DNA from: Bacillus sp. B1-b2
Lineage (GTDB): Bacteria; Bacillota; Bacilli; Bacillales; Cytobacillaceae
Direction: 5' to 3'
DNA: 64,000 nt
NCBI RefSeq assembly: GCF_009183415.1
Contig: NZ_WEHU01000002.1
Coordinates: 243,394-307,393, forward strand
The notes beneath the pieces are model-generated. The model had not been told where the DNA came from. It worked only from the letters and a program-made list of their open reading frames with translations, and did not search any database. Below, in pieces: positions 15,957 through 24,319 of this stretch. A program made the translations under genes and the position numbers. Every line of letters starts with the position of its first letter. The first letter of the stretch is position 1.

Positions 15957-17342
15957 TTAATTATTTAAATTACTATGTTTTTTAGAATAGAAGAAGTAAA
16001 CTAATGCTCCTATTGCTAACCAAATAACAAAGGAAATCCAAGTGATCCCTGGTAGGCTAAGTGCTAAACCAATACATAAAAGTGCACTGATTACCGGTAA
16101 TACTGGTACAAATGGAACACGGAAAGAACCTTTTAATTCTGGAAATTTCTTACGAAGTACAATAACGGCAATTGAAATAAGTGTGAATGCTGCTAATGTA
16201 CCCATATTTACTAAGTGAGCAAGTGTTGATAAGTCGATAAAACCAGCAATACATGCTGCAACAATTCCCGTTAACCATGTATTTTTAAATGGTGTTTGTG
16301 TCTTTTTGCTTACACTAGATAATACTTTTGGTAAAAGTCCATCACGGCTCATTGCATATCCTAAACGAACTTGTGCATAAATCAATGCAAGAATAACAGT
16401 AGTAATACCAAGTACGGCACCGATGGAAATAATACCTGCAATAGTATCTTGTCCAACAGATTCTAGTGCAAGTGATACTGGTGCTCCAACGTTTAATTGA
16501 GTGAAAGGAATCATACCAGTTAAAACAGTTGAAACAGCGATATATAATGCTGTACAAATAGCTAGAGAACCAATGATACCAATTGGCATTGTTTTTCCAG
16601 GGTTTTTAACTTCTTCAGAAGCAGTTGCAATAACATCAAATCCGATATAAGCAAAGAATACAGTAGCAGCTCCAGTGAATACTCCGTTAATGCCAAATGG
16701 TAAGAAAGGAGTCCAGTTTTCAGGCTTCACATAAAATGCACCTACAATAATGAATAATAGAATAATTCCAAGTTTTACGAAAACCATAATGTTGTTAAAT
16801 TTAATACTTTCTTTTACCCCTTTAGATACTAAAGCAGTAATAGCTAAGATTATAAGCATAGCAGGTAAATCTATCATTCCGCCTTTACCAACGCCTGGAG
16901 CAGATGAAATAACAGTTGGAATGTGTAAATTAAAACCGGCAATTAAGGATTGGAAGTATGCAGACCATCCTGTCGCAACAGCTGATATGGCCAGTACATA
17001 TTCTAACATTAAGTCCCAACCAATTAAGAAAGCGAATAATTCCCCTAAAGTTGCATAAGTGAAAGTATATACACTCCCTGATAGTGGAACGGCAGATGAA
17101 AACTCAGCATAACAAAAGGCAGCAAGTGCACAAGCAATACCAGCAAGAATAAAAGATAAAACAATAGCTGGTCCGGCACTTTCAGCAGCTACTACGCCAG
17201 TTACAACGAAAATACCTGTACCGACAACACAACCCACACCCAAGAAGATAAGGTCCATAACACCCATCGTACGATCAAGTGCTTTGTTTTGTGATTGTGA
17301 TATCATCGTGGTTAATGATTTCTTTCGAAAAAGTTGACTCAA
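15957..17342 (-). CDS. yfnA: APC family amino acid permease (YfnA-like)
   Basis: A 461-residue permease with 12 hydrophobic helices of the amino acid-polyamine-organocation family. The N-terminal FLGVGCVVGTGIFVVTGVVAA carries the family glycine motif in helix 1. VFFAYIGFDVIATASEEVKNPGKTMP spans helix 6 to the loop, and the C-terminal VPFVPVLPVISALL matches the CAT-like (cationic amino acid) branch. Overall it is very close to B. subtilis YfnA. Substrate is not established from sequence. It is monocistronic, with a GGAGGT SD, and is convergent with the UvrC-like gene across a shared terminator. Confidence 0.88.
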   Translation of the reverse strand: MSQLFRKKSLTTMISQSQNKALDRTMGVMDLIFLGVGCVVGTGIFVVTGVVAAESAGPAIVLSFILAGIACALAAFCYAEFSSAVPLSGSVYTFTYATLGELFAFLIGWDLMLEYVLAISAVATGWSAYFQSLIAGFNLHIPTVISSAPGVGKGGMIDLPAMLIILAITALVSKGVKESIKFNNIMVFVKLGIILLFIIVGAFYVKPENWTPFLPFGINGVFTGAATVFFAYIGFDVIATASEEVKNPGKTMPIGIIGSLAICTALYIAVSTVLTGMIPFTQLNVGAPVSLALESVGQDTIAGIISIGAVLGITTVILALIYAQVRLGYAMSRDGLLPKVLSSVSKKTQTPFKNTWLTGIVAACIAGFIDLSTLAHLVNMGTLAAFTLISIAVIVLRKKFPELKGSFRVPFVPVLPVISALLCIGLALSLPGITWISFVIWLAIGALVYFFYSKKHSNLNN

Positions 17343-17911
17343 AGCTGTAAACCTCCTAAATTGAATTGTTGGTTAAAATTAAAATTTTCAAACAATTTTA
17401 TGTAAACTAATATAATCTAGTATTTGTTCAAAAGTTCACTTTGATGATTATAAAAGGTGTAAATACCTTGTGTCAACGACAAATTTCTTGCAATTGTCGA
17501 AATTAGTAGAAAAATTATTTTTATGAAATAGTATTTCGTTTTTAACCTATTATTTTGGTAAGATAACTCGAATTTCTGAATAGACACATTATCTATAAGG
17601 TTCACAACAAAAGTTTTATTCTAAAAGGGAGGCATTTTTAAAGAAATTCTATTACGTAAGATATCTGTTTTTTTCTGTGAAAATGCACCTTATAGAATAA
17701 AATAACAATTATACTTTTATAAAAATTATGAGGTACTGAAGAGTTAATAATTCTCCTTTCTCCGTGAGATATAGAAAAAATCTTATTTTTCTAGGTATAA
17801 TTTTGCTTGTTGAAGCGGATTAGTAACAAATCTATATTCTAGAATGAGAATAAAGGATTAATGTATCAAAAAAAAGAATACCTAATAATTCAGTCTAGGA
17901 GGGAATAAGAA
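17343..17911. other. Intergenic region with a long imperfect inverted repeat
   Basis: No gene was found in this 570-bp AT-rich stretch. It holds the permease promoter (no convincing -35/-10 seen), a small hairpin CGACAA ... TTGTCG (about 17476-17498), an imperfect inverted-repeat element at 17614-17702 (listed separately) and the promoter of the GNAT gene. No riboswitch or T-box signature was recognised. Confidence 0.5.
17614..17702. repeat. 89-bp element bounded by ~24-bp imperfect inverted repeats
   Basis: The left arm (17614-17638, starting TTTTATTCTA and ending GGCATTTT) and the right arm (17680-17702, AAAATGC ... TAGAATAAAA) are complementary over about 23 positions with few mismatches, around a 41-nt T-rich centre. 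It could be a MITE or an RNA hairpin. No transposase and no clear target duplication were seen. Confidence 0.5.
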
Positions 17912-18745
17912 ATGTTATCAAAGAATGAATTAGAAGCAATTAAATGTCTTCAAGAAGTATGTGAAAATGAGGGATATCAGTTAAAACTGAACCATGATAT
18001 GTTGGAAAATCGCAAAGAAGGAAGGCAAGATGATTTCTTTCATTATGAAGGAGATACTTTAGTAGGATTTCTGGGGTGTTACTATTTTGGGAGTAAAGTG
18101 GAAATGTGTGGAATGGTTCATCCAGATTATCGAAGAAAAGGAATTTTCTCTTTCTTATTAAAAAACGCTGTAACAGAAGCAGAACAACGAAAAGCAAGTA
18201 AGGTATTATTAAATGCTCCATCTAGCTCAGTATCGGGGAAAGACTTTTTAAGAAGTGTAGCTTGTAAATATGCCTTCTCTGAATATCAAATGAAATGGCA
18301 TGAGAAGGAGCTACACGAAATAGATGATGTCATATTACGAGATTACGATTATAAGAAAGATCAAGAAATAGAAATTCAGCTTGATATTCAAGGCTTTGGA
18401 ATAGAAGAACAAGATGCAAGAGAATATGTGGAGACAATGGTGGAAAATGAGTATGACCATCGGTTTATCATAGAAGCAGAAGGTAGGGTAGCAGGAAAAA
18501 TACGTGTTTCAGAAGTAGAGAAAGAAGCTTGGATTTATGGTTTTGCCATTTTCCCCGAATTACGCGGGAAGGGAATAGGAAGAAAAGTGCTAACAAAAGT
18601 AGTGAAAATGGAGCATCAAAAAGGGCTACCTATCTTCCTTGAAGTAGAAGCTAAAAATGCACAAGCACTGACTCTCTACGAATCTTGTGGATTTAAGAGC
18701 TATCATTCACAGGATTATTACAGTTTATTAAAGAGCGAGAGTTAA
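17912..18745 (+). CDS. Tandem-domain GNAT N-acetyltransferase
   Basis: A 277-residue protein with two acetyltransferase folds. In the N-terminal copy (about 5-135) the acetyl-CoA loop reads MVHPDYRRKGIFSFLL. In the C-terminal copy (about 140-275) it reads AIFPELRGKGIGRKVL, followed by FLEVEAKNAQALTLYESCGFKS, the typical C-terminal GNAT motif. Tandem GNATs acetylate small molecules or proteins, and the substrate is not readable. SD AGGAGGG lies 8 bp before the ATG. It stands alone, with long intergenic regions on both sides. Confidence 0.85.
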   Translation: MLSKNELEAIKCLQEVCENEGYQLKLNHDMLENRKEGRQDDFFHYEGDTLVGFLGCYYFGSKVEMCGMVHPDYRRKGIFSFLLKNAVTEAEQRKASKVLLNAPSSSVSGKDFLRSVACKYAFSEYQMKWHEKELHEIDDVILRDYDYKKDQEIEIQLDIQGFGIEEQDAREYVETMVENEYDHRFIIEAEGRVAGKIRVSEVEKEAWIYGFAIFPELRGKGIGRKVLTKVVKMEHQKGLPIFLEVEAKNAQALTLYESCGFKSYHSQDYYSLLKSES

Positions 18746-18850
18746 TAATAATAAAATCTTTATCATAAGAAACGTATTGTAGAAGGATATCTAAATTGCT
18801 ATCAAGTTGTTTTAAAAGAATAAAAAGATTTTTATCCAACTGATTAGAGT

Positions 18851-18972
18851 GGAAGGGATGAGGCTTCTACGGGATATGCGAGACAGTCCGAGACCCTGCA
18901 GGAACTGTAGTGACGAAGTGGCTTATAGATAAGCCCTGTGGAAAGCGAACTCCTGTAACGGAAATCAGCCCC
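18851..18972. repeat. Copy of a Bacillaceae-type intergenic repeat
   Basis: About 120 bp with GC content clearly higher than its surroundings. It ends GGAAAGCGAACTCCTG followed by a GGAAATCA motif and contains GAGACCCTGCAGGAAC. From memory, elements with this consensus (GGAAAGCGAGC...GGAGCGGAAATCAAC) are scattered between genes in many Bacillus-related genomes. No ORF. Function is unknown. Only this copy was noticed in the window. Confidence 0.55.
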
Positions 18973-19007
18973 CTATTCAGCGGAATAACAAAATATACCA
19001 TCCTGTT

Positions 19008-19036
19008 AACCCCTAAATTTCTATTTAGGGGTTTGT
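19008..19036. terminator. Terminator-like hairpin upstream of the sugar ABC operon
   Basis: An 11-bp stem AACCCCTAAAT / ATTTAGGGGTT with a 4-nt loop (19008-19033), followed by TGTTT. It would end transcripts coming from the GNAT/repeat side. Confidence 0.7.
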
Positions 19037-19123
19037 TTACAGTCTAAGGTTATCTTTCAATGAAATCCTTTTTGTCTGTTTTCCAATATTAAAAAAGTAC
19101 AGATGATATTAAAAGAATACTAT

Positions 19124-19137
19124 TGTTAACGCTTACA
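19124..19137 (+). promoter_or_regulatory. cre (CcpA) site upstream of the sugar ABC operon
   Basis: TGTTAACGCTTACA matches 13 of 14 positions of the cre consensus TGWAANCGNTNWCA. It lies 74 bp before the start of the binding-protein gene, placing this operon under carbon catabolite repression. Confidence 0.8.
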
Positions 19138-19210
19138 ATTCCGATGGTTATCCCCTAAAATACTAAATGTAAAGAAGAAAAAAAGCCTAACTAAAGGGGG
19201 ATCCACCGTA

Positions 19211-20323
19211 ATGAAAAGATGGAAATCGTTATCCTTATTACTTGTAGTCATGTTACTCGCAGCTTTTATGGCAGCTTGTAGTAACAGTACAGGAGGAAGC
19301 AATCAGGAAATTAGTGTGGGAATTGTTTTACCAACAAAAGATGAACCAAGATGGGTGCAGGACGAACAAAGATTTAAAGATGCATTAAAAGATTCAAAAT
19401 ATACAACAGAAATACTATTTAGCCAAGGCTCCTCAGCTAAAGAAAAAGAAAATGTAGAGACATTACTAAATAAAGGTATTGATGTATTAATTATTACACC
19501 ACAGGATGGAGCGGCTGCAGCTGCAGCGGTAGAAGCTGCGAAAAAAGATGGTGTTACAGTAATTTCCTATGACCGTCTAATTACAGACACAGATGCAGTA
19601 GATTACTATGTAACATTTGACAGTGTGGCAGTAGGCGCGGCTCAAGGCCAATACTTAATTGATCATGCACAAGGATCAGATGTACCACTATATCTATATG
19701 CTGGTGCTGCTTCAGATAACAATGCATTCCTTTTCTTTGAAGGAGCATGGAGTGTTCTTCAACCTAAAATTGCTGATGGAACCTTTAAAATTGCTAACTC
19801 AAGTGAAGCAGAGAAATTAAAGGATAAAAAAGAACTAAGCCGTGATGAAATGAGTAAGATCTTAGGACAGGTTACAACAAACTGGGAGCCAAATGAAGCA
19901 AAGAATAAAGCACAAACACATTTAACTGCTGTTGGTACAGAGCTAAAAGGAGATGTAGCAGTTTTAGCACCAAATGATGGAACTGCACGCTCTATCGCAG
20001 ATGTATTTGCATCAGATGGAGATATAACAAGCTATGTGGTAACTGGTCAAGATGCAGAGAAAGCCTCTGTTCAATATGTAATAGATGGAAAGCAATCTAT
20101 GACTGTATTTAAAGATGTCCGTACATTAGTAACAGATGCAATGGGAATTGCGATAGATATTCTAGATGAAAAAACACCTGAAACTACAGGTTCTTATGAT
20201 AATGGAGAAATAGATGTAAAAGCGAAGCAAACAAATGTAATTGTTGTAGAACAAGAGAATCTTCAACAAGAATTAATAGATTCTGAATATTACAAAGCAA
20301 GCGAGTTTACTGGATTAAAATAA
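19211..20323 (+). CDS. Sugar ABC transporter substrate-binding lipoprotein (ChvE/multiple-monosaccharide type)
   Basis: A 370-residue type 1 periplasmic-binding protein. An N-terminal lipoprotein signal with lipobox FMAAC places the lipid-modified Cys at 23, so the protein would be anchored on the outer face of the membrane. The binding fold (about 34-360) has IGIVLPTKDEPRW-type N-lobe residues, DVLIITPQDG, VISYDRLI and VVTGQDAEKASVQYV. These fit the ChvE/XylF cluster that binds aldoses such as xylose, arabinose, galactose or glucose. It is followed by ATPase and permease genes, so it is the receptor of this importer. SD AAAGGGGGAT. A hairpin element separates it from the ATPase gene. Confidence 0.9.
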   Translation: MKRWKSLSLLLVVMLLAAFMAACSNSTGGSNQEISVGIVLPTKDEPRWVQDEQRFKDALKDSKYTTEILFSQGSSAKEKENVETLLNKGIDVLIITPQDGAAAAAAVEAAKKDGVTVISYDRLITDTDAVDYYVTFDSVAVGAAQGQYLIDHAQGSDVPLYLYAGAASDNNAFLFFEGAWSVLQPKIADGTFKIANSSEAEKLKDKKELSRDEMSKILGQVTTNWEPNEAKNKAQTHLTAVGTELKGDVAVLAPNDGTARSIADVFASDGDITSYVVTGQDAEKASVQYVIDGKQSMTVFKDVRTLVTDAMGIAIDILDEKTPETTGSYDNGEIDVKAKQTNVIVVEQENLQQELIDSEYYKASEFTGLK

Positions 20324-20334
20324 GGAAAGAAAAG

Positions 20335-20451
20335 AGGGTGTCCAACAAATAGGGTCAAACTCCTTCATACAATATTCTGGCTTCATAGGTAGTCTTCTTT
20401 AAAATACTACTTTGGATGTTGTTTGCGAGGTTCCCCTTTTTAGGACACCCT
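20335..20451. repeat. MITE-like 117-bp inverted-repeat element inside the sugar operon
   Basis: The ends are AGGGTGTCC (20335-20343) and GGACACCCT (20443-20451), a perfect 9-bp inverted repeat. Looser complementarity continues inward for about 15 bp. It lies between the binding-protein and ATPase genes. The terminal GGGTGTC motif resembles ends of several Bacillus insertion sequences. In mRNA it would fold into a long hairpin, which could raise the level of binding protein over downstream products. Confidence 0.55.
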
Positions 20452-20485
20452 TAATAGTCCGTTCTTTCGTTAAGGAGGAGGAAGC

Positions 20486-22006
20486 ATGAGTGAGTATATT
20501 TTAGAGATGAATGGAATCTCTAAGGAATTTACAGGGGTAAAAGCACTTAGTGATGTGAGTTTCAAAGTGAATAAGGGTGAAATACATTGCTTAATTGGGG
20601 AAAATGGTGCAGGTAAATCAACCTTAATGAAAGTATTGAGTGGCGTTTATCCATATGGAACGTATGAGGGAGATATTGTATATGAAAATCATATACAGCA
20701 GTTTCATAAAATCAGTGATAGTGTCAAAACAGGCATTGCTATTATTTATCAAGAATTAGCTCTCTTTCCTGATCTTACCGTCTATGAAAATATCTTTGCA
20801 GGAAACGAAGTAAAACAAAGTGGCATTATTAATTGGAATAAAACCATATTAGAGGCTAAAAAATTACTAGAAAAGGTGAAGCTAAATATCGCACCTGACA
20901 CACTGGTAAAAGATTTAAGTGTTGGAAAAAGACAATTAATCGAAATTGCAAAAGCAATGAGTAAAGATGTAAAGCTCCTTATTTTAGATGAACCAACTGC
21001 TGCATTAAATGAAGATGACAGTGAAAATCTTCTATTACTACTCAAAGAGTTAAAAGCGCAAGGAATTACATGTATTATGATTTCTCATAAACTCAAGGAA
21101 GTAATTTCAATAGCGGATAAAGCAACCGTTATTCGTGATGGGAAAACCATTTGTACACTGGATGCTTCTAAAGGAGAAATATCGGAAGCTATTATTATTA
21201 AAAATATGGTTGGACGAGAAATAGAAGATATTTATCCAAAGCGAGAAAAGAAAGTAAAGGCTGACATTCTATTAGAGTTAAAAAATTGGTCTGCATATGA
21301 TTCGCAATTGGGCAGACAGGTAGTAAAGGATATGAATCTGCATGTGAAAAAAGGCGAAATTGTTGGGATAGCAGGTCTTATGGGATCAGGAAGAACAGAG
21401 CTTGCATTAAGTATCTTTGGAAATGCAAAATCGTATAAACTTTCCGGGGAAATGCTCATTAACGGAAAATCAAAGGCTTTACGACATACTAGTGAAGCAA
21501 TAACAGAAGGAATTGCTTATGTAACAGAGGATCGTAAAGGCGACGGCTTATTCTTGCTACAAGATATTAAGAGTAATATCTCAGCAGCAAATTTAAAAGA
21601 AATCGCAAAGAGTGGAATTATTAATGAAAATGAGGAAATCAAAGTCGCAGATAGTTATAAAGAATCTCTTCATATTAAAGCATCCTCTCTTGAGCAGCTT
21701 GCAGGAAATCTAAGTGGAGGAAATCAACAGAAGGTATCGATAGGAAAATGGTTATTTGTTGGTCCAAAGCTACTAATCTTGGATGAGCCAACGAGAGGAA
21801 TAGATGTAGGAGCTAAATTTGAAATTTACACGGTAATGAATAAGTTAATAGAGGAAGGCTTGAGCATTATTATGATTTCTTCAGAACTTGGAGAGGTTCT
21901 TGGAATGAGTGACCGTATTTATGTCATGGCACAATCGGAATTAAAAGGAGAATTATCCATACAAGAAGCAAACCAAGAAAAAATTATGGAGCTTGCAACA
22001 CAATAA
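20486..22006 (+). CDS. Sugar ABC transporter ATP-binding protein (MglA/XylG/GguA type)
   Basis: A 506-residue protein with two fused ABC domains, as in monosaccharide importers of the CUT2 class. Domain 1 (about 1-245) has Walker A GENGAGKST, signature LSVGKRQL and Walker B LLILDEPTAAL. In domain 2 (about 255-505) the Walker A loop is degenerate (GLMGSGRTE), the signature is LSGGNQQK and Walker B is LLILDEPTRGID. The usual CUT2 pattern is one competent and one degenerate site. SD AAGGAGGAGG. It is followed 13 bp later by the permease gene. It powers import of the sugar captured by the lipoprotein at 19211. Confidence 0.93.
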   Translation: MSEYILEMNGISKEFTGVKALSDVSFKVNKGEIHCLIGENGAGKSTLMKVLSGVYPYGTYEGDIVYENHIQQFHKISDSVKTGIAIIYQELALFPDLTVYENIFAGNEVKQSGIINWNKTILEAKKLLEKVKLNIAPDTLVKDLSVGKRQLIEIAKAMSKDVKLLILDEPTAALNEDDSENLLLLLKELKAQGITCIMISHKLKEVISIADKATVIRDGKTICTLDASKGEISEAIIIKNMVGREIEDIYPKREKKVKADILLELKNWSAYDSQLGRQVVKDMNLHVKKGEIVGIAGLMGSGRTELALSIFGNAKSYKLSGEMLINGKSKALRHTSEAITEGIAYVTEDRKGDGLFLLQDIKSNISAANLKEIAKSGIINENEEIKVADSYKESLHIKASSLEQLAGNLSGGNQQKVSIGKWLFVGPKLLILDEPTRGIDVGAKFEIYTVMNKLIEEGLSIIMISSELGEVLGMSDRIYVMAQSELKGELSIQEANQEKIMELATQ

Positions 22007-22019
22007 GGAGGTTTGAAAG

Positions 22020-23192
22020 ATGAATATGCTTCAGGAAGGAAAAACGCTTATTCGCGAAAATATTCGAGATTATGGGATGTACATCGCGTTATTTGTTATC
22101 ATTGTTACTTTTACCATTATGACCAACGGATTATTTATTTCTTCAAGGAATATTAGTAATTTGCTAGATTCGGCAGGGTATATTGCTGTTTTAGCGGTTG
22201 CTATGACATTAGTTATTGTTATCCGCCATATTGATTTATCAGTTGGATATGTAGCAGGATTTCTAGGAGCAATTGCGGCTATTTTACTAACACAGGCAGG
22301 CGTTTCAGTTTATCTAACCATTCCTATTATTCTATTATTAGGAATTGCTATCGGAATCTTTAACGGTCTATTGGTCGCACATATAGGTATTCCAGCGTTT
22401 GTTGCAACACTTGCAGGAATGCTCATTTTTCGTGGTGCTCTTTTACAGGTAACGGAAAAATCAGGCACTATTATTATTCAAAATGATGCGTTTAATGCCA
22501 TTGGTAACGGGTATATTCCATCACTTCTAGAGATTAACGGTCTACATTTTTTATCCTTAATAGTAGGATTAGTTGGAATCTTACTTTATATTTTTAGTGA
22601 ATTTTCAAACAGACGAAACAAAGTGAAGTATCAATTTGAAGTGGTTTCCACCCCTATTTTTGTTCTTAAATTAGTATTTGTTTCTGTGATTATTGGCTAT
22701 ATAACTTGGATTCTAGCAGGATATAACGGATTCTCTTGGACAGTTATTATTATGTTAGCAGTTGTAATTGTCTATCATTTCCTTACAACAAAAACAGTGC
22801 TAGGAAGACATATTTATGCAGTTGGAAGTAACCCGGAAGCAGCCCATTTAAGTGGTATTAATGTAAGAAAAATAACGTATATTGTGTTTGGTTCAATGGG
22901 GATGATGGCAGCACTATCGGGTATATTGTTTACTGCTCGTCTTCAATCAGCAACCACAACGGCAGGTACACTGTTTGAGTTAGACGCCATTGCAGCAGCA
23001 TATGTTGGGGGAGTATCCGCTGCTGGTGGAGTTGGAAAAGTAACAGGGGCCATTATTGGAGCAATTGTTATGGCCTCGTTATCCAGTGGAATGAACTTAC
23101 TTGGAGTGGGCATTTCCTATCAGTACATGATTAGAGGCGGTGTGTTAGCTGGTGCTGTTATTTTTGATGTGTTAACGAGAAAGAGTAGATAG
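22020..23192 (+). CDS. Sugar ABC transporter permease (XylH/GguB type)
   Basis: A 390-residue membrane protein with about 10-11 hydrophobic helices, of the BPD_transp_2 family that forms a homodimeric channel in CUT2 importers. Characteristic stretches are AVAMTLVIVIRHIDLSVGYVAGFLGAIAA, HIGIPAFVATLAGMLIFRGALL and the C-terminal GGVSAAGGVGKVTGAIIGA. The long form with an extra central segment (about 180-260) resembles XylH/GguB rather than the shorter RbsC. SD AAGGAGG. It is followed by a terminator, which separates the transport genes from the sensing genes. Confidence 0.92.
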   Translation: MNMLQEGKTLIRENIRDYGMYIALFVIIVTFTIMTNGLFISSRNISNLLDSAGYIAVLAVAMTLVIVIRHIDLSVGYVAGFLGAIAAILLTQAGVSVYLTIPIILLLGIAIGIFNGLLVAHIGIPAFVATLAGMLIFRGALLQVTEKSGTIIIQNDAFNAIGNGYIPSLLEINGLHFLSLIVGLVGILLYIFSEFSNRRNKVKYQFEVVSTPIFVLKLVFVSVIIGYITWILAGYNGFSWTVIIMLAVVIVYHFLTTKTVLGRHIYAVGSNPEAAHLSGINVRKITYIVFGSMGMMAALSGILFTARLQSATTTAGTLFELDAIAAAYVGGVSAAGGVGKVTGAIIGAIVMASLSSGMNLLGVGISYQYMIRGGVLAGAVIFDVLTRKSR

Positions 23193-23198
23193 ATAATA

Positions 23199-23229
23199 AG
23201 GAGGGGATAACTAGTCCTCTCCTATTTTT
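23199..23229 (+). terminator. Terminator after the sugar permease gene
   Basis: Stem AGGAGGGGA / TCCTCTCCT with a 7-nt loop (23199-23223, one G-U pair), followed by ATTTTTG. Confidence 0.75.
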
Positions 23230-23335
23230 GCTATATAAGAAGAAGGCTTTTATTAATCTATGAATTAATCTTGTACTATTTGGAAATGGTGCTATCATAA
23301 ATTTGTAGAGAGTATGGGAAGGAGATTGGTGTTTA

Positions 23336-24319
23336 TTGCGTAAATTAAGCATGATTATTTTTCTATCGGTTATATGTATATTATGCTTTTTCACGATGAG
23401 GGCTGCCCATCAAGTTTTTCGTACAGACTGGCAATTACCCAAAACAGTAGATGCCAATCTTGATCAACAACGGCTTGTACTAATCACCCAAGAGATGGAT
23501 ACTCCTTTTTGGAATGAGGTGGTAACTGGAGCTACTAACGAGGCTAAAAAGGAACAGGTTAGTATAGAAGTATGGGGAAGCTATGGGAATAATAAAGAGG
23601 AATTTCTTAAGAGCATGGAAATTGCTATTCAATCAAAAGTAGACGGCATTATTGTACAAGGATTAGATACAACTGATTTTAAGAACCTTGCTAAAATTAA
23701 AGCATCCTTTTATGGAATACCAATTATTACGATTGCTAATGATGTGCCAATGGAGGATTCGTTAAGAAGAAGCTATGTTGGTTCTGATCAACTACTAGCA
23801 GGGAAATCAATAGCAGAGCAACTAGTAAGGGACATGGGTGAACGTGGCAAAGTAGTGTTAATGCTAGATGCGGAGCAAGAATATTACCAAAAGCAACGTC
23901 TAGAAGGAATAGAGAATATATTAAAGCAATATAAAGATATAGAAGTTTTATATGGACACACTGTAGATACAACCAAGGATGAAGTGATTAAAACAACACG
24001 AGAGATTCTAAATCTTCAACCTGATGTGGATGCATTTATTGCAGTTAATGCACATGTTGTAGGAACTTTAATTGAGGAAATAAGTAAGCGTTACCAAATT
24101 GAACCGTACTATATTTATTCTTTTGATGATGGACCAGATTCTGTACGTTTGCTTCAAGAAAGGACATTAGATGCTATGGTAGTGCAAGCACCCGAAGAAA
24201 TGGGAGAAAAGAGCGTGCAATTAATGATGGAATGGTTACATAATGAGGAAGTTCCCCTTGATAAAAATGGCTATTTAACAGATATAAAGGTGCAAGAGGC
24301 AGAGAACAAAAATGAATAG
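23336..24319 (+). CDS. Membrane-anchored sugar-binding sensor protein (XylFII/RbsB-like)
   Basis: A 327-residue protein. An N-terminal hydrophobic helix (about 5-24) without a lipobox Cys suggests a membrane anchor. A type 1 sugar-binding fold follows (about 40-315) with LVLITQEMDTPFWNEVV, VDGIIVQGLD and YIYSFDDGPDSV. Its gene overlaps the histidine kinase gene by 8 bp. In Clostridium beijerinckii, XylFII binds xylose and forms a complex with the outside part of the LytS kinase. The same arrangement here suggests the same role. The start is TTG, 11 bp after GGAAGGAG. The other in-frame start, an ATG 15 bp further on, is too far from the SD. Confidence 0.82.
   Translation: MRKLSMIIFLSVICILCFFTMRAAHQVFRTDWQLPKTVDANLDQQRLVLITQEMDTPFWNEVVTGATNEAKKEQVSIEVWGSYGNNKEEFLKSMEIAIQSKVDGIIVQGLDTTDFKNLAKIKASFYGIPIITIANDVPMEDSLRRSYVGSDQLLAGKSIAEQLVRDMGERGKVVLMLDAEQEYYQKQRLEGIENILKQYKDIEVLYGHTVDTTKDEVIKTTREILNLQPDVDAFIAVNAHVVGTLIEEISKRYQIEPYYIYSFDDGPDSVRLLQERTLDAMVVQAPEEMGEKSVQLMMEWLHNEEVPLDKNGYLTDIKVQEAENKNE

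Noticed and set aside
17343..17911. Riboswitch or T-box upstream of the amino acid permease gene
   Set aside because: No T-box sequence, specifier hairpin or S-box/lysine-type core could be recognised. The inverted repeat at 17614 is not followed by a terminator in the right orientation.
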